NCBI RefSeq assembly: GCF_043424415.1
Contig: NZ_JBHWOO010000106.1
Location: 1 to 17,521 of the forward strand
Reading direction: 5' to 3'
DNA: 17,521 nt
From: Luteococcus sp043424415
GTDB taxonomy: Bacteria > Actinomycetota > Actinomycetes > Propionibacteriales > Propionibacteriaceae
This document shows, in pieces, positions 7,098-17,521 of the stretch. Each line of letters opens with the position of its first letter. The stretch's first letter is position 1. The notes below the pieces were generated by a model, which worked only from the letters and a program-made list of their open reading frames with translations, searched no databases and was not told where the DNA came from. The translations under genes were made by a program, and so were the position numbers.

Positions 7098-7107
7098 GCC
7101 TGCATGG
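7094..7107. promoter_or_regulatory. Palindrome over the blaI-like start codon, candidate operator
   Basis: CCATGC (7094-7099) and GCATGG (7102-7107) are perfect inverted arms with a 2-bp centre. The site covers the start codon (7095-7097) and part of the minus-strand -10. Autorepression by the BlaI-like protein is inferred. The arms do not match the classical TACA/TGTA operator, so the assignment is uncertain. Confidence 0.4.
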
Positions 7108-7109
7108 TA
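7104..7109 (-). promoter_or_regulatory. Candidate -10 of the blaI-like gene
   Basis: On the minus strand TACCAT is followed by six bases and then the ATG at 7097, the spacing of a leaderless actinomycete promoter. No clear -35 is seen. Confidence 0.45.
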
Positions 7110-7189
7110 TCCGGCCCCCACGCCAGGGAGCTCGTGCCAGGGCCCTTCTGGACATCAGACCCAATGCGCCTTGGCGCACACGCGGCAGT

Positions 7190-7230
7190 GGGTGACCCGA
7201 TCCTGTCCAGCGGGTGACCCGACGGGTGAC
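7190..7230. repeat. Three GGGTGAC boxes upstream of the LuxR-type gene
   Basis: GGGTGACCCGA is repeated exactly at 7190-7200 and 7212-7222, 22 bases apart. A third GGGTGAC lies at 7224-7230. GGGTGACCC is itself a near-palindrome. The third box overlaps the presumed -35 of the downstream gene. This is the arrangement of binding sites for a regulator, but which one is unknown. Confidence 0.5.
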
Positions 7231-7255
7231 ATCAACCCCAGCGCCGGGCTAGCCT
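7226..7255 (+). promoter_or_regulatory. Candidate promoter of the LuxR-type regulator
   Basis: GTGACA (7226-7231) and TAGCCT (7250-7255) are separated by 18 bases. A start near 7262 would give a leader of roughly 58 nt. The gene has a Shine-Dalgarno-like GGGGA before its ATG. Confidence 0.45.
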
Positions 7256-7319
7256 GTTCGGAAGCATCGGGGCTCCCACGGGTCGGAACCGAGCTCAGAC
7301 ACGACGGCCGGGGACGAAC

Positions 7320-9695
7320 ATGGACACAGGCGGGAACGGGGAGGCACGCGACGACGCGCGACCGTTCGTGACCCCGCCGCGCCTGCTCGACGCGCTCGAC
7401 CGCGTCCTGCGCACCCGGGTCGCCGTCGTCTCCGGGCCCGCCGGCCACGGCAAGAAACGCCTGGTCCATGCTTGGCTGGAGGCACACCCCGAGCTCGAGT
7501 CCCGCTGGATCGCCGCCCCACAAGAGCTCGACGAGGTCGAGCCCGCCCGGAACCCATCCGAGCTGCGCGTGCTGGTGGTGGCGCGCCCCAAGCTGCTGGC
7601 CGACTCCACCTTCGTCTCCCGCGCCCTGGAACTCGCCGAACGTGACCCCTCGATCCGGCTGGTCTTCGCCGGGCGCTCCCGCCCCGACGCCCCGCTCGGG
7701 TCGCTGGCCGCCCGGGGCCTGCTGGTCAACATCGAGACCGACCAGCTGGCACTGACCCGCGACGAGGTGGCGCAGCTGCTGACCCCCGACAATCCCGACC
7801 TGCCCGAGTTCGCGCTCGACACCATCATGGAGAGCTCTGGTGGCTGGCCGGCTGTGGTGCAGATGCTCACCGGCGAAACCCTCACCTGGGCCCACAGCTC
7901 CTCGGCGGTGCGCCTTGCCGACAGCTACCTCGTCGACGAGGTGCTGTCCGGGCTGGATGAACAGGACATCGCCCTGCTGCAGGAGCTCTCCCCCCTGCCC
8001 ACCCTCGATCCCCTGGCTGCCGCCTGGATGACCGGCCGCGGCGACGCGGCGGCCCAGTTGAGCCGGCTCCAGGCCCACGGGGTGCCGATCACCTGGGACG
8101 ATGCGAACACCATCCGACTGAACCCCTTGCTGCGCGCCCACCTGGGCCGCCAGCTGGCCCGGGAGCGCCCCGAGGAGCATGCCCACCTGATCGAACGCGC
8201 CAGCCTGTGGTTGCGCAACCGCCAGCGCCCGATGGAGGCGATGGGCCTGGCCATGCAGGCCGGATTGCTTGACCTGGCCTGGATGATCGCCGGCGAGTTC
8301 ATCACCATCAACATGGACCGCCCCAACCTGGTGCACTCCATGCCCGAGCTGGTGGAGCTGCTGCCGCCGGGCTGGGAGATCGACATCGTGCGCTCGATCT
8401 CGCGTGGCATGGCCACCCCGCAGACGATGGTGGCGCAGATGAGCGCGATCGACCCCCAGCTACTGGTGGAGCGCAATGACACCGGACGCCTGGGTTACGT
8501 GGCCCTGGCCCTGGGCATGGTGCGCAAGGTCGGCTATCCCTGCGAGGTGGATGTCTCACTCGCGCTGGAGATCGCCGGCTCGCTGGACGCCCGGGGAATC
8601 CACGAACTCGACCACGCACTGCTCGCGGCGGTGCACACCGAGTACGGCCTCTACCTTCTGCACCACGGCCGCCTCGCCGAGGCCAATGAGCAGCTGCTGG
8701 CCGGCCTCGGACTGGCGCGGGTGGTGAACGTGCCGTGGGCGACGGTCTGCTGTCTGTCAGCCCTGAGCTACCTCAATGCCGAGCAGGGCGCGGTGGACTC
8801 CTCGCACCGGCTGGCCGACGAGGCCATCCTGACCGGCTCCGACACCGTCTTCAGCACCGACTCACTCGACGAGTTCGCCATCCTGGGGCTGGCGCTGACC
8901 GCAGTGGACACCGGCGACCTGGCCTCGGCCCGTCGCTGGCTGGACACCCTGGACCAGCATGCCGAACTGCTGCGGGAGAACGACGCCTTCCGCACCCACG
9001 TGCGCTGCGCCGTGGCGGTGATGCAGGGTGACCCCGCCCAGGCCTTGCGCCTGGTGGAGGCCTTCCGCGACGAGGCGGCCACCCAGGCCACCGAGATGCA
9101 TGCGATGCTGGTGGGCGTCTCGGCCGTCGACGCCGCGATCACCTTGGGCGACGTGGCCCTGGCCGAGCACGAGTACCAGCAGCTGATGCACCTCGACCTG
9201 CCCGAGATGGGCAGCCGACTGGTGGTGCTGCAGGCACGAATCTTCCTGGCCCGGGGTGACGCACGCGCGGCCCACGAGATGCTGCGGCCGCTGGCCGAGG
9301 GCCAGGTGCAGCTGGAGCACCCCAAGGACACCCTCTACTCGTTGATGATCTTCGGGGTGGCGGCCGACGAGCTGCACCGCCCCGACGAGGCGCTGCGCGC
9401 CTTCCAGCGCGCCGGTGTCCTGGCCGAACGGCTGGGACTGGACACGCCCCAGGCGCGGCACACGACGGTGGCCGTCGCCAGCCGGCAGGAGGTGCCGCTG
9501 ACCACTGCGGAGCGCCACGTCCTGGAGCACCTGGATGCCAGCAAGACGCTGGGGGAGACGGCCGAGGAATTGTTCATCTCGTTGAACACCCTCAAGACGC
9601 ACCTTCGTCGGGTCTACAAGAAGCTCGGGGTGGCCAACCGCGAGGAGGCCATCGACCGGGCGCGCGTGATGGGCCTGCGGCCGCGCACGGACTGA
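7320..9695 (+). CDS. Large LuxR-family (MalT/LAL-like) regulator with degenerate NTPase motifs
   Basis: A 791-residue regulator. The last 65 residues are a LuxR-type HTH (from about 727: LTTAERHVLEHL, then TAEELFISLNTLKTHLRRVYKKLGV). The N-terminus is a STAND-type NTPase module like MalT, followed by an alpha-helical, repeat-rich region (about 260-720) that should act as the sensor and oligomerisation arm. The NTPase core is unusual. The P-loop reads GPAGHGKKRL (39-48), with Lys46 in place of the magnesium-binding Ser/Thr. The strand that should be Walker B reads VLVVARPKLL, lacking the acidic pair. The segment between the two is about 40 residues, shorter than in MalT. The later FAGRSRPDAPLGSLAARG and DQLALTRDEVAQLL segments are well kept. 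ATP hydrolysis is therefore doubtful. The gene is monocistronic and divergent from the blaI-like gene. Its inducer and targets are unknown. Confidence 0.85.
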   Translation: MDTGGNGEARDDARPFVTPPRLLDALDRVLRTRVAVVSGPAGHGKKRLVHAWLEAHPELESRWIAAPQELDEVEPARNPSELRVLVVARPKLLADSTFVSRALELAERDPSIRLVFAGRSRPDAPLGSLAARGLLVNIETDQLALTRDEVAQLLTPDNPDLPEFALDTIMESSGGWPAVVQMLTGETLTWAHSSSAVRLADSYLVDEVLSGLDEQDIALLQELSPLPTLDPLAAAWMTGRGDAAAQLSRLQAHGVPITWDDANTIRLNPLLRAHLGRQLARERPEEHAHLIERASLWLRNRQRPMEAMGLAMQAGLLDLAWMIAGEFITINMDRPNLVHSMPELVELLPPGWEIDIVRSISRGMATPQTMVAQMSAIDPQLLVERNDTGRLGYVALALGMVRKVGYPCEVDVSLALEIAGSLDARGIHELDHALLAAVHTEYGLYLLHHGRLAEANEQLLAGLGLARVVNVPWATVCCLSALSYLNAEQGAVDSSHRLADEAILTGSDTVFSTDSLDEFAILGLALTAVDTGDLASARRWLDTLDQHAELLRENDAFRTHVRCAVAVMQGDPAQALRLVEAFRDEAATQATEMHAMLVGVSAVDAAITLGDVALAEHEYQQLMHLDLPEMGSRLVVLQARIFLARGDARAAHEMLRPLAEGQVQLEHPKDTLYSLMIFGVAADELHRPDEALRAFQRAGVLAERLGLDTPQARHTTVAVASRQEVPLTTAERHVLEHLDASKTLGETAEELFISLNTLKTHLRRVYKKLGVANREEAIDRARVMGLRPRTD

Positions 9696-9729
9696 ACCGG
9701 CTCCCCTCGAACCGGACCGGCCCTGCCAC

Positions 9730-9750
9730 GGCGCGCACCGCGCCTAGTCT
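9730..9750 (+). promoter_or_regulatory. Palindrome directly followed by a -10 element
   Basis: GGCGCG (9730-9735) and CGCGCC (9739-9744) form a perfect inverted repeat with a 3-nt centre. TAGTCT (9745-9750) follows at once and is six bases from the ATG at 9757, as in leaderless promoters. The palindrome could be an operator within the promoter or the terminator hairpin of the upstream gene. Confidence 0.4.
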
Positions 9751-9756
9751 GGGTCC

Positions 9757-10086
9757 ATGCTCGTTGCCTTCAGTGTCGCCCCGTCCGGAACCGGCCCCAG
9801 GGGCCGGGAGAATCCCGATGCCTCCGTGCACGATGCCGTCGCCGCGGCGGTGCGGATCGTGCGCGAGTCGGGCCTGCCCAACCGCACCGACTCGATGTTC
9901 ACCACGATCGAGGGCAGTTGGGAGGACTGCATGGAGGTGGTGCGCCGCGCCACCGAGGCTGTCGGCGAGTACGGCAGCCGGGTCGCGCTGGTGCTCAAGG
10001 CCGACATCCGTCCCGGCCATACCGGCGAGCTGACCGGCAAGCTGGAGCGACTGGAGGCAGCACTGGAGCAGTCCCCGGATGAGTGA
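9757..10086 (+). CDS. Thiamine-binding protein, MTH1187/YkoF-like (UPF0045)
   Basis: A 109-residue protein matching the MTH1187/YkoF-like family of small ferredoxin-fold proteins that bind thiamine-type ligands and oligomerise. Characteristic stretches are MLVAFSVAPSG at the N-terminus, SVHDAVAAAVRIVRESGLP, then TDSMFTTIEG and the C-terminal RVALVLKADIRPGHTGELTGK. Length is normal for the family. The ATG lies six bases behind TAGTCT with no Shine-Dalgarno, so translation is probably leaderless. The stop overlaps the start of the GNAT gene by eight bases, so the two should be co-translated. No thiamine biosynthesis gene or TPP riboswitch is visible nearby. Actual ligand binding is inferred from the family. 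Confidence 0.85.
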   Translation: MLVAFSVAPSGTGPRGRENPDASVHDAVAAAVRIVRESGLPNRTDSMFTTIEGSWEDCMEVVRRATEAVGEYGSRVALVLKADIRPGHTGELTGKLERLEAALEQSPDE

Positions 10087-10684
10087 GGCCATCATCCGCC
10101 CCGCCACGGTGGCGGATGCGCCCTACATGACCCAGTGCCACATCGAGTGCCTGGCCGAGACCTATGCCCACATCATGCCGCCGGCCTTCGCCCAGCAGCG
10201 CCGCGACCGCTTCCGGGCAGAGGTGGACGAGCTGGTGGTCCAGCTCGTCGAGGCCGAGCAGGCCGAGGCCGCCGATAGGAAACCCGTGCGGCGCCACTGG
10301 TTGGCCGAGCTCGACGGCGAGGTGGTGGGCGTGGCCGCCTCCGGCCCGGGCGTCGCTCCGTGGGAGCTGGAGTACTTCAGCAATCCCGAGCCCCCGGTGG
10401 GCTTCAACCTGGACCACCTCTACACACGCGCCCGCACCCACGGCTCCGGCCTGGGGCCACGGATGCTCGCCACGGCGCTGGCCCGGCCCGGCAGCGACGA
10501 GCCGCTGGCCGCCTGGCTGTGGATCATGCGCGAGAACCCCCGCGCGGAGGCCTTCTACCGTCGCCACGGCTTCGTCGACGACGACCTGGACGGACGCCTG
10601 CCAGGCGCCCTGGAGGTGGATTGCGGACCCACCTGGTTCCACCGGCCCATGTTCAGGATGTGGCGCCCCGGGGCCGACACCTGA
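10079..10684 (+). CDS. GNAT-family N-acetyltransferase
   Basis: A 201-residue intact GNAT enzyme expected to transfer an acetyl group from acetyl-CoA to an amine. The N-terminus IIRPATVADAPYM is the usual first strand and helix. HWLAELDGEVVGVAASG covers strands 2-3. Motif A is LDHLYTRARTHGSGLGPRML at about residues 112-131, with the pyrophosphate-binding loop HGSGLG. Motif B is LWIMRENPRAEAFYRRHGFV. The substrate is not recognisable. It is the second gene of an overlapping pair with the thiamine-binding protein, though that does not prove a shared function. It is unrelated in detail to the broken GNAT gene near the left end. Confidence 0.87.
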   Translation: MSEAIIRPATVADAPYMTQCHIECLAETYAHIMPPAFAQQRRDRFRAEVDELVVQLVEAEQAEAADRKPVRRHWLAELDGEVVGVAASGPGVAPWELEYFSNPEPPVGFNLDHLYTRARTHGSGLGPRMLATALARPGSDEPLAAWLWIMRENPRAEAFYRRHGFVDDDLDGRLPGALEVDCGPTWFHRPMFRMWRPGADT

Positions 10685-10762
10685 TCCCACGTTGGCTTGC
10701 GGCGATGCCCTGCCTTGGCGGCTTGGGGCAACCCTGGCCATTTTTCCGGCCCCCGGCGTGGT

Positions 10763-10768
10763 TACTAT
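10763..10768 (+). promoter_or_regulatory. Candidate -10 of the PFOR operon
   Basis: TACTAT fits TANNNT and is the best -10 in the 132-bp gap before the redox operon. The expected -35 position holds only a T-run near 10741. A start near 10775 would leave a leader of about 40 nt carrying the GGAGGG before the ATG at 10817. Confidence 0.4.
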
Positions 10769-10816
10769 CGGCTGTAGTGGGCGCGACCGGATGCGTCCCG
10801 CGTGGAGGGATTGAGC

Positions 10817-12522
10817 ATGGAGCAGCCAGGATCCGACCCCCGAGGCGAGGCCACCGCGGCCCAGCCTGCAGCCAGCAGCCCCGTCGTCACGGCCAAGACC
10901 CGCGGTGACATCACCGAGCTGCCCGATCTGGCCACCGGCACCAGCCGCGTCGGGCCGGTGCGCAGCCGGATGCCGATCTACGTCGACCTGCTACCGCCCT
11001 GCAATGCCGGCTGCCCCGCCGGGGAGAACATCCAGGAATGGCTGCGTCTGATCAAGCACGGCAAGGCCGAGGCCGCCTGGCGCCAGCTGACCCGTGACAA
11101 CCCCTTCCCCGCCATCCACGGCCGCGTCTGCTACCACCCCTGTGAGGTGGCCTGCAATCGCGTGGAGCTGGACGGTGCGGTGAGCATCCACTCGGTGGAG
11201 CGCTTCCTGGGCGACGAGGGCATCAAGCACGGCTGGCAGTTCGAGAAGCCGCGCCACTCCACCGGGCACAAGGTGCTGGTCATCGGCGCCGGACCCTCGG
11301 GCCTGTCCGCCGCCTACCACCTGACCCGTCTGGGCCACCAGGTGGAGATCCGCGACTCCGGCGACAAGCCCGGCGGCATGATGCGCTGGGGCATCCCGGA
11401 GTACCGCCTGCCCCGCGACGTCCTCGACGCCGAGGTGGCGCGACTGGTGGAGATGGGCGTCACGATCACCCTCAACCACACCGTCACCGACCTCTTGGCC
11501 GAGCAGACCCAGGGCGGCTTCGATGCCGTCTTCGTGGCCGTCGGCGCCCACCTGTCCAAGCGTGTCGACATCCCCAACCAGGACGCCAGCCGCATGGTGG
11601 ATGCGGTCAGCTTCCTGCGCGACGTCGCCAGCGGCGAGCGTCCCGTGCTGGGCCGCAAGGTGGCCGTCTACGGCGCCGGCAACACCGCCATGGACGCCGC
11701 CCGCGTCGCCCGTCGACTGGGCGCGGAGGAGTCGGTGATCGTCTACCGCCGCACCAAGGACCAGATGCCGGCCCACGAGCTGGAGGCCGTCGAGGCCGAG
11801 CGCGAGGGCGTCAAGATGAACTGGCTGCGCACCATCAGCTCGATGGACGAGGCCGACCTGACCGTCGAGATCATGGAGCTGGACGAGAACGGCAAGGCCC
11901 GCGGCACTGGCCAGTTCGAGAAGCTCGAGGCCGACACCGTCATCCTCGCCATCGGCCAGGAGGCCGACACCGGCTTCCTGCACGGCATCCCCGGCATGAG
12001 CTTCAACGGCGACGTCGTCAACGTCGACCCCACGACCCTGATGACCGACGTCCCCGGCATCTTCGCCGGCGGCGACGCGGTGCCCAGCGACCGCACCGTC
12101 ACCATCGGCGTCGGGCACGGCAAGAAGGCCGCGGCCCAGATCGACGGCTGGCTCAACCGGGCCACGCCGAGGCAGCGGGTCAAGCACCCGGTGGTCACCT
12201 TCGATGACCTGCACCTGTGGTACTTCGGCGACGACCACACCCAGCGCGAGCAGCCCGAGCTGGCCGTCGAGCAGCGTTTCGACTTCGACGAGGTGGTGGG
12301 CGGCCTCGACGCCGACCAGGCCCTGTTCGAGGCGCAGCGGTGCCTGAGCTGCGGCAACTGCTTCGAGTGCGACGGCTGCCTGGGTGCCTGCCCCGAGGAT
12401 GCGGTGATCAAGCTCGGCGAGGGCCATCGCTACCGCTTCGACTACGAGAAGTGCACCGGCTGCGCCAGCTGCTACGACCAGTGCCCCGTGCACGCCATCG
12501 AGATGATCCCGGAGGGGAACTG

Positions 12523-12523
<1 letters not shown>
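10817..12523 (+). CDS. GltD/NfnB-like FAD-NAD(P)H oxidoreductase with Fe-S domains
   Basis: A 568-residue flavoprotein expected to pass electrons between NAD(P)H and ferredoxin-type clusters. After a 50-residue extension come Cys62, Cys66, Cys105, Cys109 and Cys113 (CNAGCPAGENIQEWL and CYHPCEVACNR), the N-terminal Fe-S region of GltD, NfnB and DPD. The FAD Rossmann motif is IGAGPSG (156-162) and the NAD(P) motif YGAGNTAMDAA starts near 285. Arg311-Arg312 after the second strand favours NADPH. GIFAGGDA is the FAD-binding C-terminal motif. The tail has two ferredoxin motifs: Cys509 to Cys525 with six cysteines, and Cys546-x2-Cys549-x2-Cys552-x3-Cys556. GGAGGG lies seven bases before the ATG; an in-frame GTG at 10802 is less likely. 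The stop overlaps the PFOR ATG (TGATG), so it probably works with PFOR. Not a true GltD: no GltB gene is present. Confidence 0.88.
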
Positions 12524-16293
<3,770 letters not shown>

Positions 16294-16294
16294 G

Positions 16295-17479
16295 ATGCCC
16301 CAGAACCAGTCCCCGCAGATGAGTGAGGCGCTGCGGGCCGCCATGGCCTCGGCCGCCGCGAAATCGGCTGCCGGCTCCAATGCCACCGACCTGCTGCGCC
16401 CCGGCATCGTGCCGATCCAGGAACAGGGATCGGGCTCGGTCGTCGAGCCGGACCCCGCCGACCGGCACTCCGACGTCGACCTGACCACCCGCTACCTGGG
16501 ACTGGAGCTCTCCAGCCCGGTGGTGGCCTCGGCCGGCCCTCTCTCGCAGAGTGTGGAGGGCATGCAGGAGCTGGCCGAGGCCGGGGTGGGTGCCGTGGTG
16601 ATGTACTCGCTGTTCGAGGAGCAGCTGCGCCACGAGGCCGCCCGCCAGGAGGCCATCCAGGAGCTGCACGAGGAGAGCTTCTCGGAGGCGATGAGCTACT
16701 TCCCCACGCAGGCGTCCAACACCGGTGGCATCACCAGCCGCTACCTGGAGCTGCTGGAGAAGGGCGCGAACGCGCTGGACGTGCCGCTGATCGCCTCGGT
16801 GAACGGCGCCACGCACGGCGGCTGGACCGGGGTGGCGCGCCGGATGCAGGATGCGGGCGCTGCCGCGATCGAACTGAACATCTACCTGGTGCCCGGTGAG
16901 GTCTCGGTCTCGGGCAGCGAGATCGAGGACCGTCACCTGGAGATCCTGCAGGCGGTCAAGGACGTCGTCGACGTGCCGGTGGCGGTGAAGCTGTCACCCT
17001 ATTTCAGCTCCTTCGGCCACACCGCGGTGCGCCTCAGCGAGGCGGGGGCGGACGGCCTGGTGCTGTTCAACCGCTTCCTGCAGCCCGAGGTGGACATCGA
17101 GAGCCTCGAGGTGGTGCCGGGGGTGGAGCTGTCCTCGCCGTCGGAGGCACGCCTGCCTCGCACCTGGATCGCCGCACTGCGCGGACGGGTGACCTCCTCG
17201 CTGGCCGCCACCACCGGTGTGGAGACCAGCGACGACGTGGTGAAGTACCTGCTGGCTGGCGCCGACGTGGTGATGACCACCTCGGCCCTGGTACGCCACG
17301 GCGCCGGCTACGCCCGGGAGCTGAACCGTGGCCTGGCGGCCTGGCTGGACCGCAAGCAGATGACGCTGGAGCAGGCCCGCGGCCTGCTGGCCGTTCCGAC
17401 CGATGTCCCGGCCGACGCCTATGAGCGTGCAGGCTATGTGGCGGCGCTGGAGCGGGCCAAGGCGGTCTACGGCCGGTGA
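16295..17479 (+). CDS. Dihydroorotate dehydrogenase-like FMN TIM-barrel protein
   Basis: A 394-residue protein. From about residue 60 it follows the dihydroorotate dehydrogenase fold: VDLTTRYLGLELSSPVVASAGPLS, Lys232 in VAVKLSPYFSSF, Asn259 in LVLFNRF, and a C-terminal FMN-phosphate region (TTGVETSDDVVKYLLAGAD). The active-site motif of true PyrD enzymes is absent: where N-x-SCPN is expected it reads ELNIYLVPG (193-201), so Cys/Ser and the second Asn are missing. It belongs to the 'DHOD-like' group that I recall being annotated next to nifJ genes. Pyrimidine synthesis is unlikely. A flavin redox role tied to PFOR and the FAD subunit is inferred. The ATG lies one base after the PFOR stop, with GGAAGG nine bases upstream. 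A 60-residue Ala/Ser-rich N-terminal extension is unusual; the Met at residue 9 is an alternative start. Confidence 0.85.
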   Translation: MPQNQSPQMSEALRAAMASAAAKSAAGSNATDLLRPGIVPIQEQGSGSVVEPDPADRHSDVDLTTRYLGLELSSPVVASAGPLSQSVEGMQELAEAGVGAVVMYSLFEEQLRHEAARQEAIQELHEESFSEAMSYFPTQASNTGGITSRYLELLEKGANALDVPLIASVNGATHGGWTGVARRMQDAGAAAIELNIYLVPGEVSVSGSEIEDRHLEILQAVKDVVDVPVAVKLSPYFSSFGHTAVRLSEAGADGLVLFNRFLQPEVDIESLEVVPGVELSSPSEARLPRTWIAALRGRVTSSLAATTGVETSDDVVKYLLAGADVVMTTSALVRHGAGYARELNRGLAAWLDRKQMTLEQARGLLAVPTDVPADAYERAGYVAALERAKAVYGR

Positions 17480-17521
17480 GGCTCCGGCGCCCCGCCCGGA
17501 CGAGCACGTGACGAGGACATA

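Noticed and set aside
10685..10745. Terminator behind the GNAT gene (TGCCC/GGGCA arms before a T-run near 10741)
   Set aside because: The arms are only 5 bp, the loop is long and the stem is interrupted; too weak to annotate.
12217..12522. Upstream extension of the PFOR frame into the FAD gene
   Set aside because: It overlaps the Fe-S coding region of the upstream gene. The ATG at 12523 has a strong GGAGGGG and the usual coupling overlap.
17472..17488. Inverted repeat GCCGG/CCGGC across the last stop codon as a terminator
   Set aside because: The arms are only 5 bp with no following U-tract, which is common by chance in this GC content.
17508..17521. GTG at 17508 as the start of a further gene
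   Set aside because: Only a few codons remain in the window and there is no clear ribosome-binding site.

Overview
The window is 17.5 kb of high-GC, densely coding DNA. The genes point to an actinomycete: several mRNAs look leaderless (TANNNT hexamers 6-7 nt before the start codon, no Shine-Dalgarno), there are GTG starts, a TetR gene coupled to a paired ABC exporter, an MTH1187/YkoF-type thiamine-binding protein and a large LuxR-type regulator. A full-length pyruvate:ferredoxin oxidoreductase in such a genome suggests a fermentative or facultatively anaerobic actinomycete. Propionibacteriaceae is my best guess, but that is inference.

Layout. 50-677 (-): a GNAT acetyltransferase broken by at least one frameshift and an in-frame TAG, with nested inverted repeats over its 5' end. 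812-5342 (+): a TetR repressor followed by two ABC half-transporters with overlapping reading frames. A perfect 9-bp-arm palindrome fills the spacer between the TetR promoter's -35 and -10, so this is probably a self-repressed drug or metabolite exporter operon. The two half-transporters have complementary degenerate ATPase sites, as in heterodimeric exporters. 5353-5460: a strong hairpin and a short 20-bp-period repeat separate this operon from the convergent gene 5467-6084 (-), a small secreted GH19/lysozyme-like hydrolase.

6228-6737 (+) is a flavin-reductase-like split-barrel protein. It converges on 6744-7097 (-), a BlaI/MecI-type repressor without a BlaR partner. Divergent from BlaI, 7320-9695 (+) encodes a MalT/LAL-like LuxR regulator whose Walker A and Walker B motifs are both degenerate; repeated GGGTGAC boxes lie in front of it. 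9757-10684 (+) holds an overlapping pair, a thiamine-binding protein and an intact GNAT acetyltransferase.

10817-17479 (+) is the most interesting region: a tightly packed three-gene redox operon. A GltD/NfnB-like FAD-NAD(P)H oxidoreductase with N- and C-terminal Fe-S motifs comes first, then a 1256-residue PFOR (NifJ), then a dihydroorotate-dehydrogenase-like FMN barrel without the catalytic SCPN motif. The first and third genes together carry the same set of modules as dihydropyrimidine dehydrogenase (PreTA/DPD), here placed on either side of PFOR. The likely theme is electron exchange between pyruvate oxidation, ferredoxin and NAD(P)H, with the FMN protein in an unknown role. No rRNA, tRNA, CRISPR array or insertion sequence was seen, and no gene-free stretch exceeds about 230 bp.
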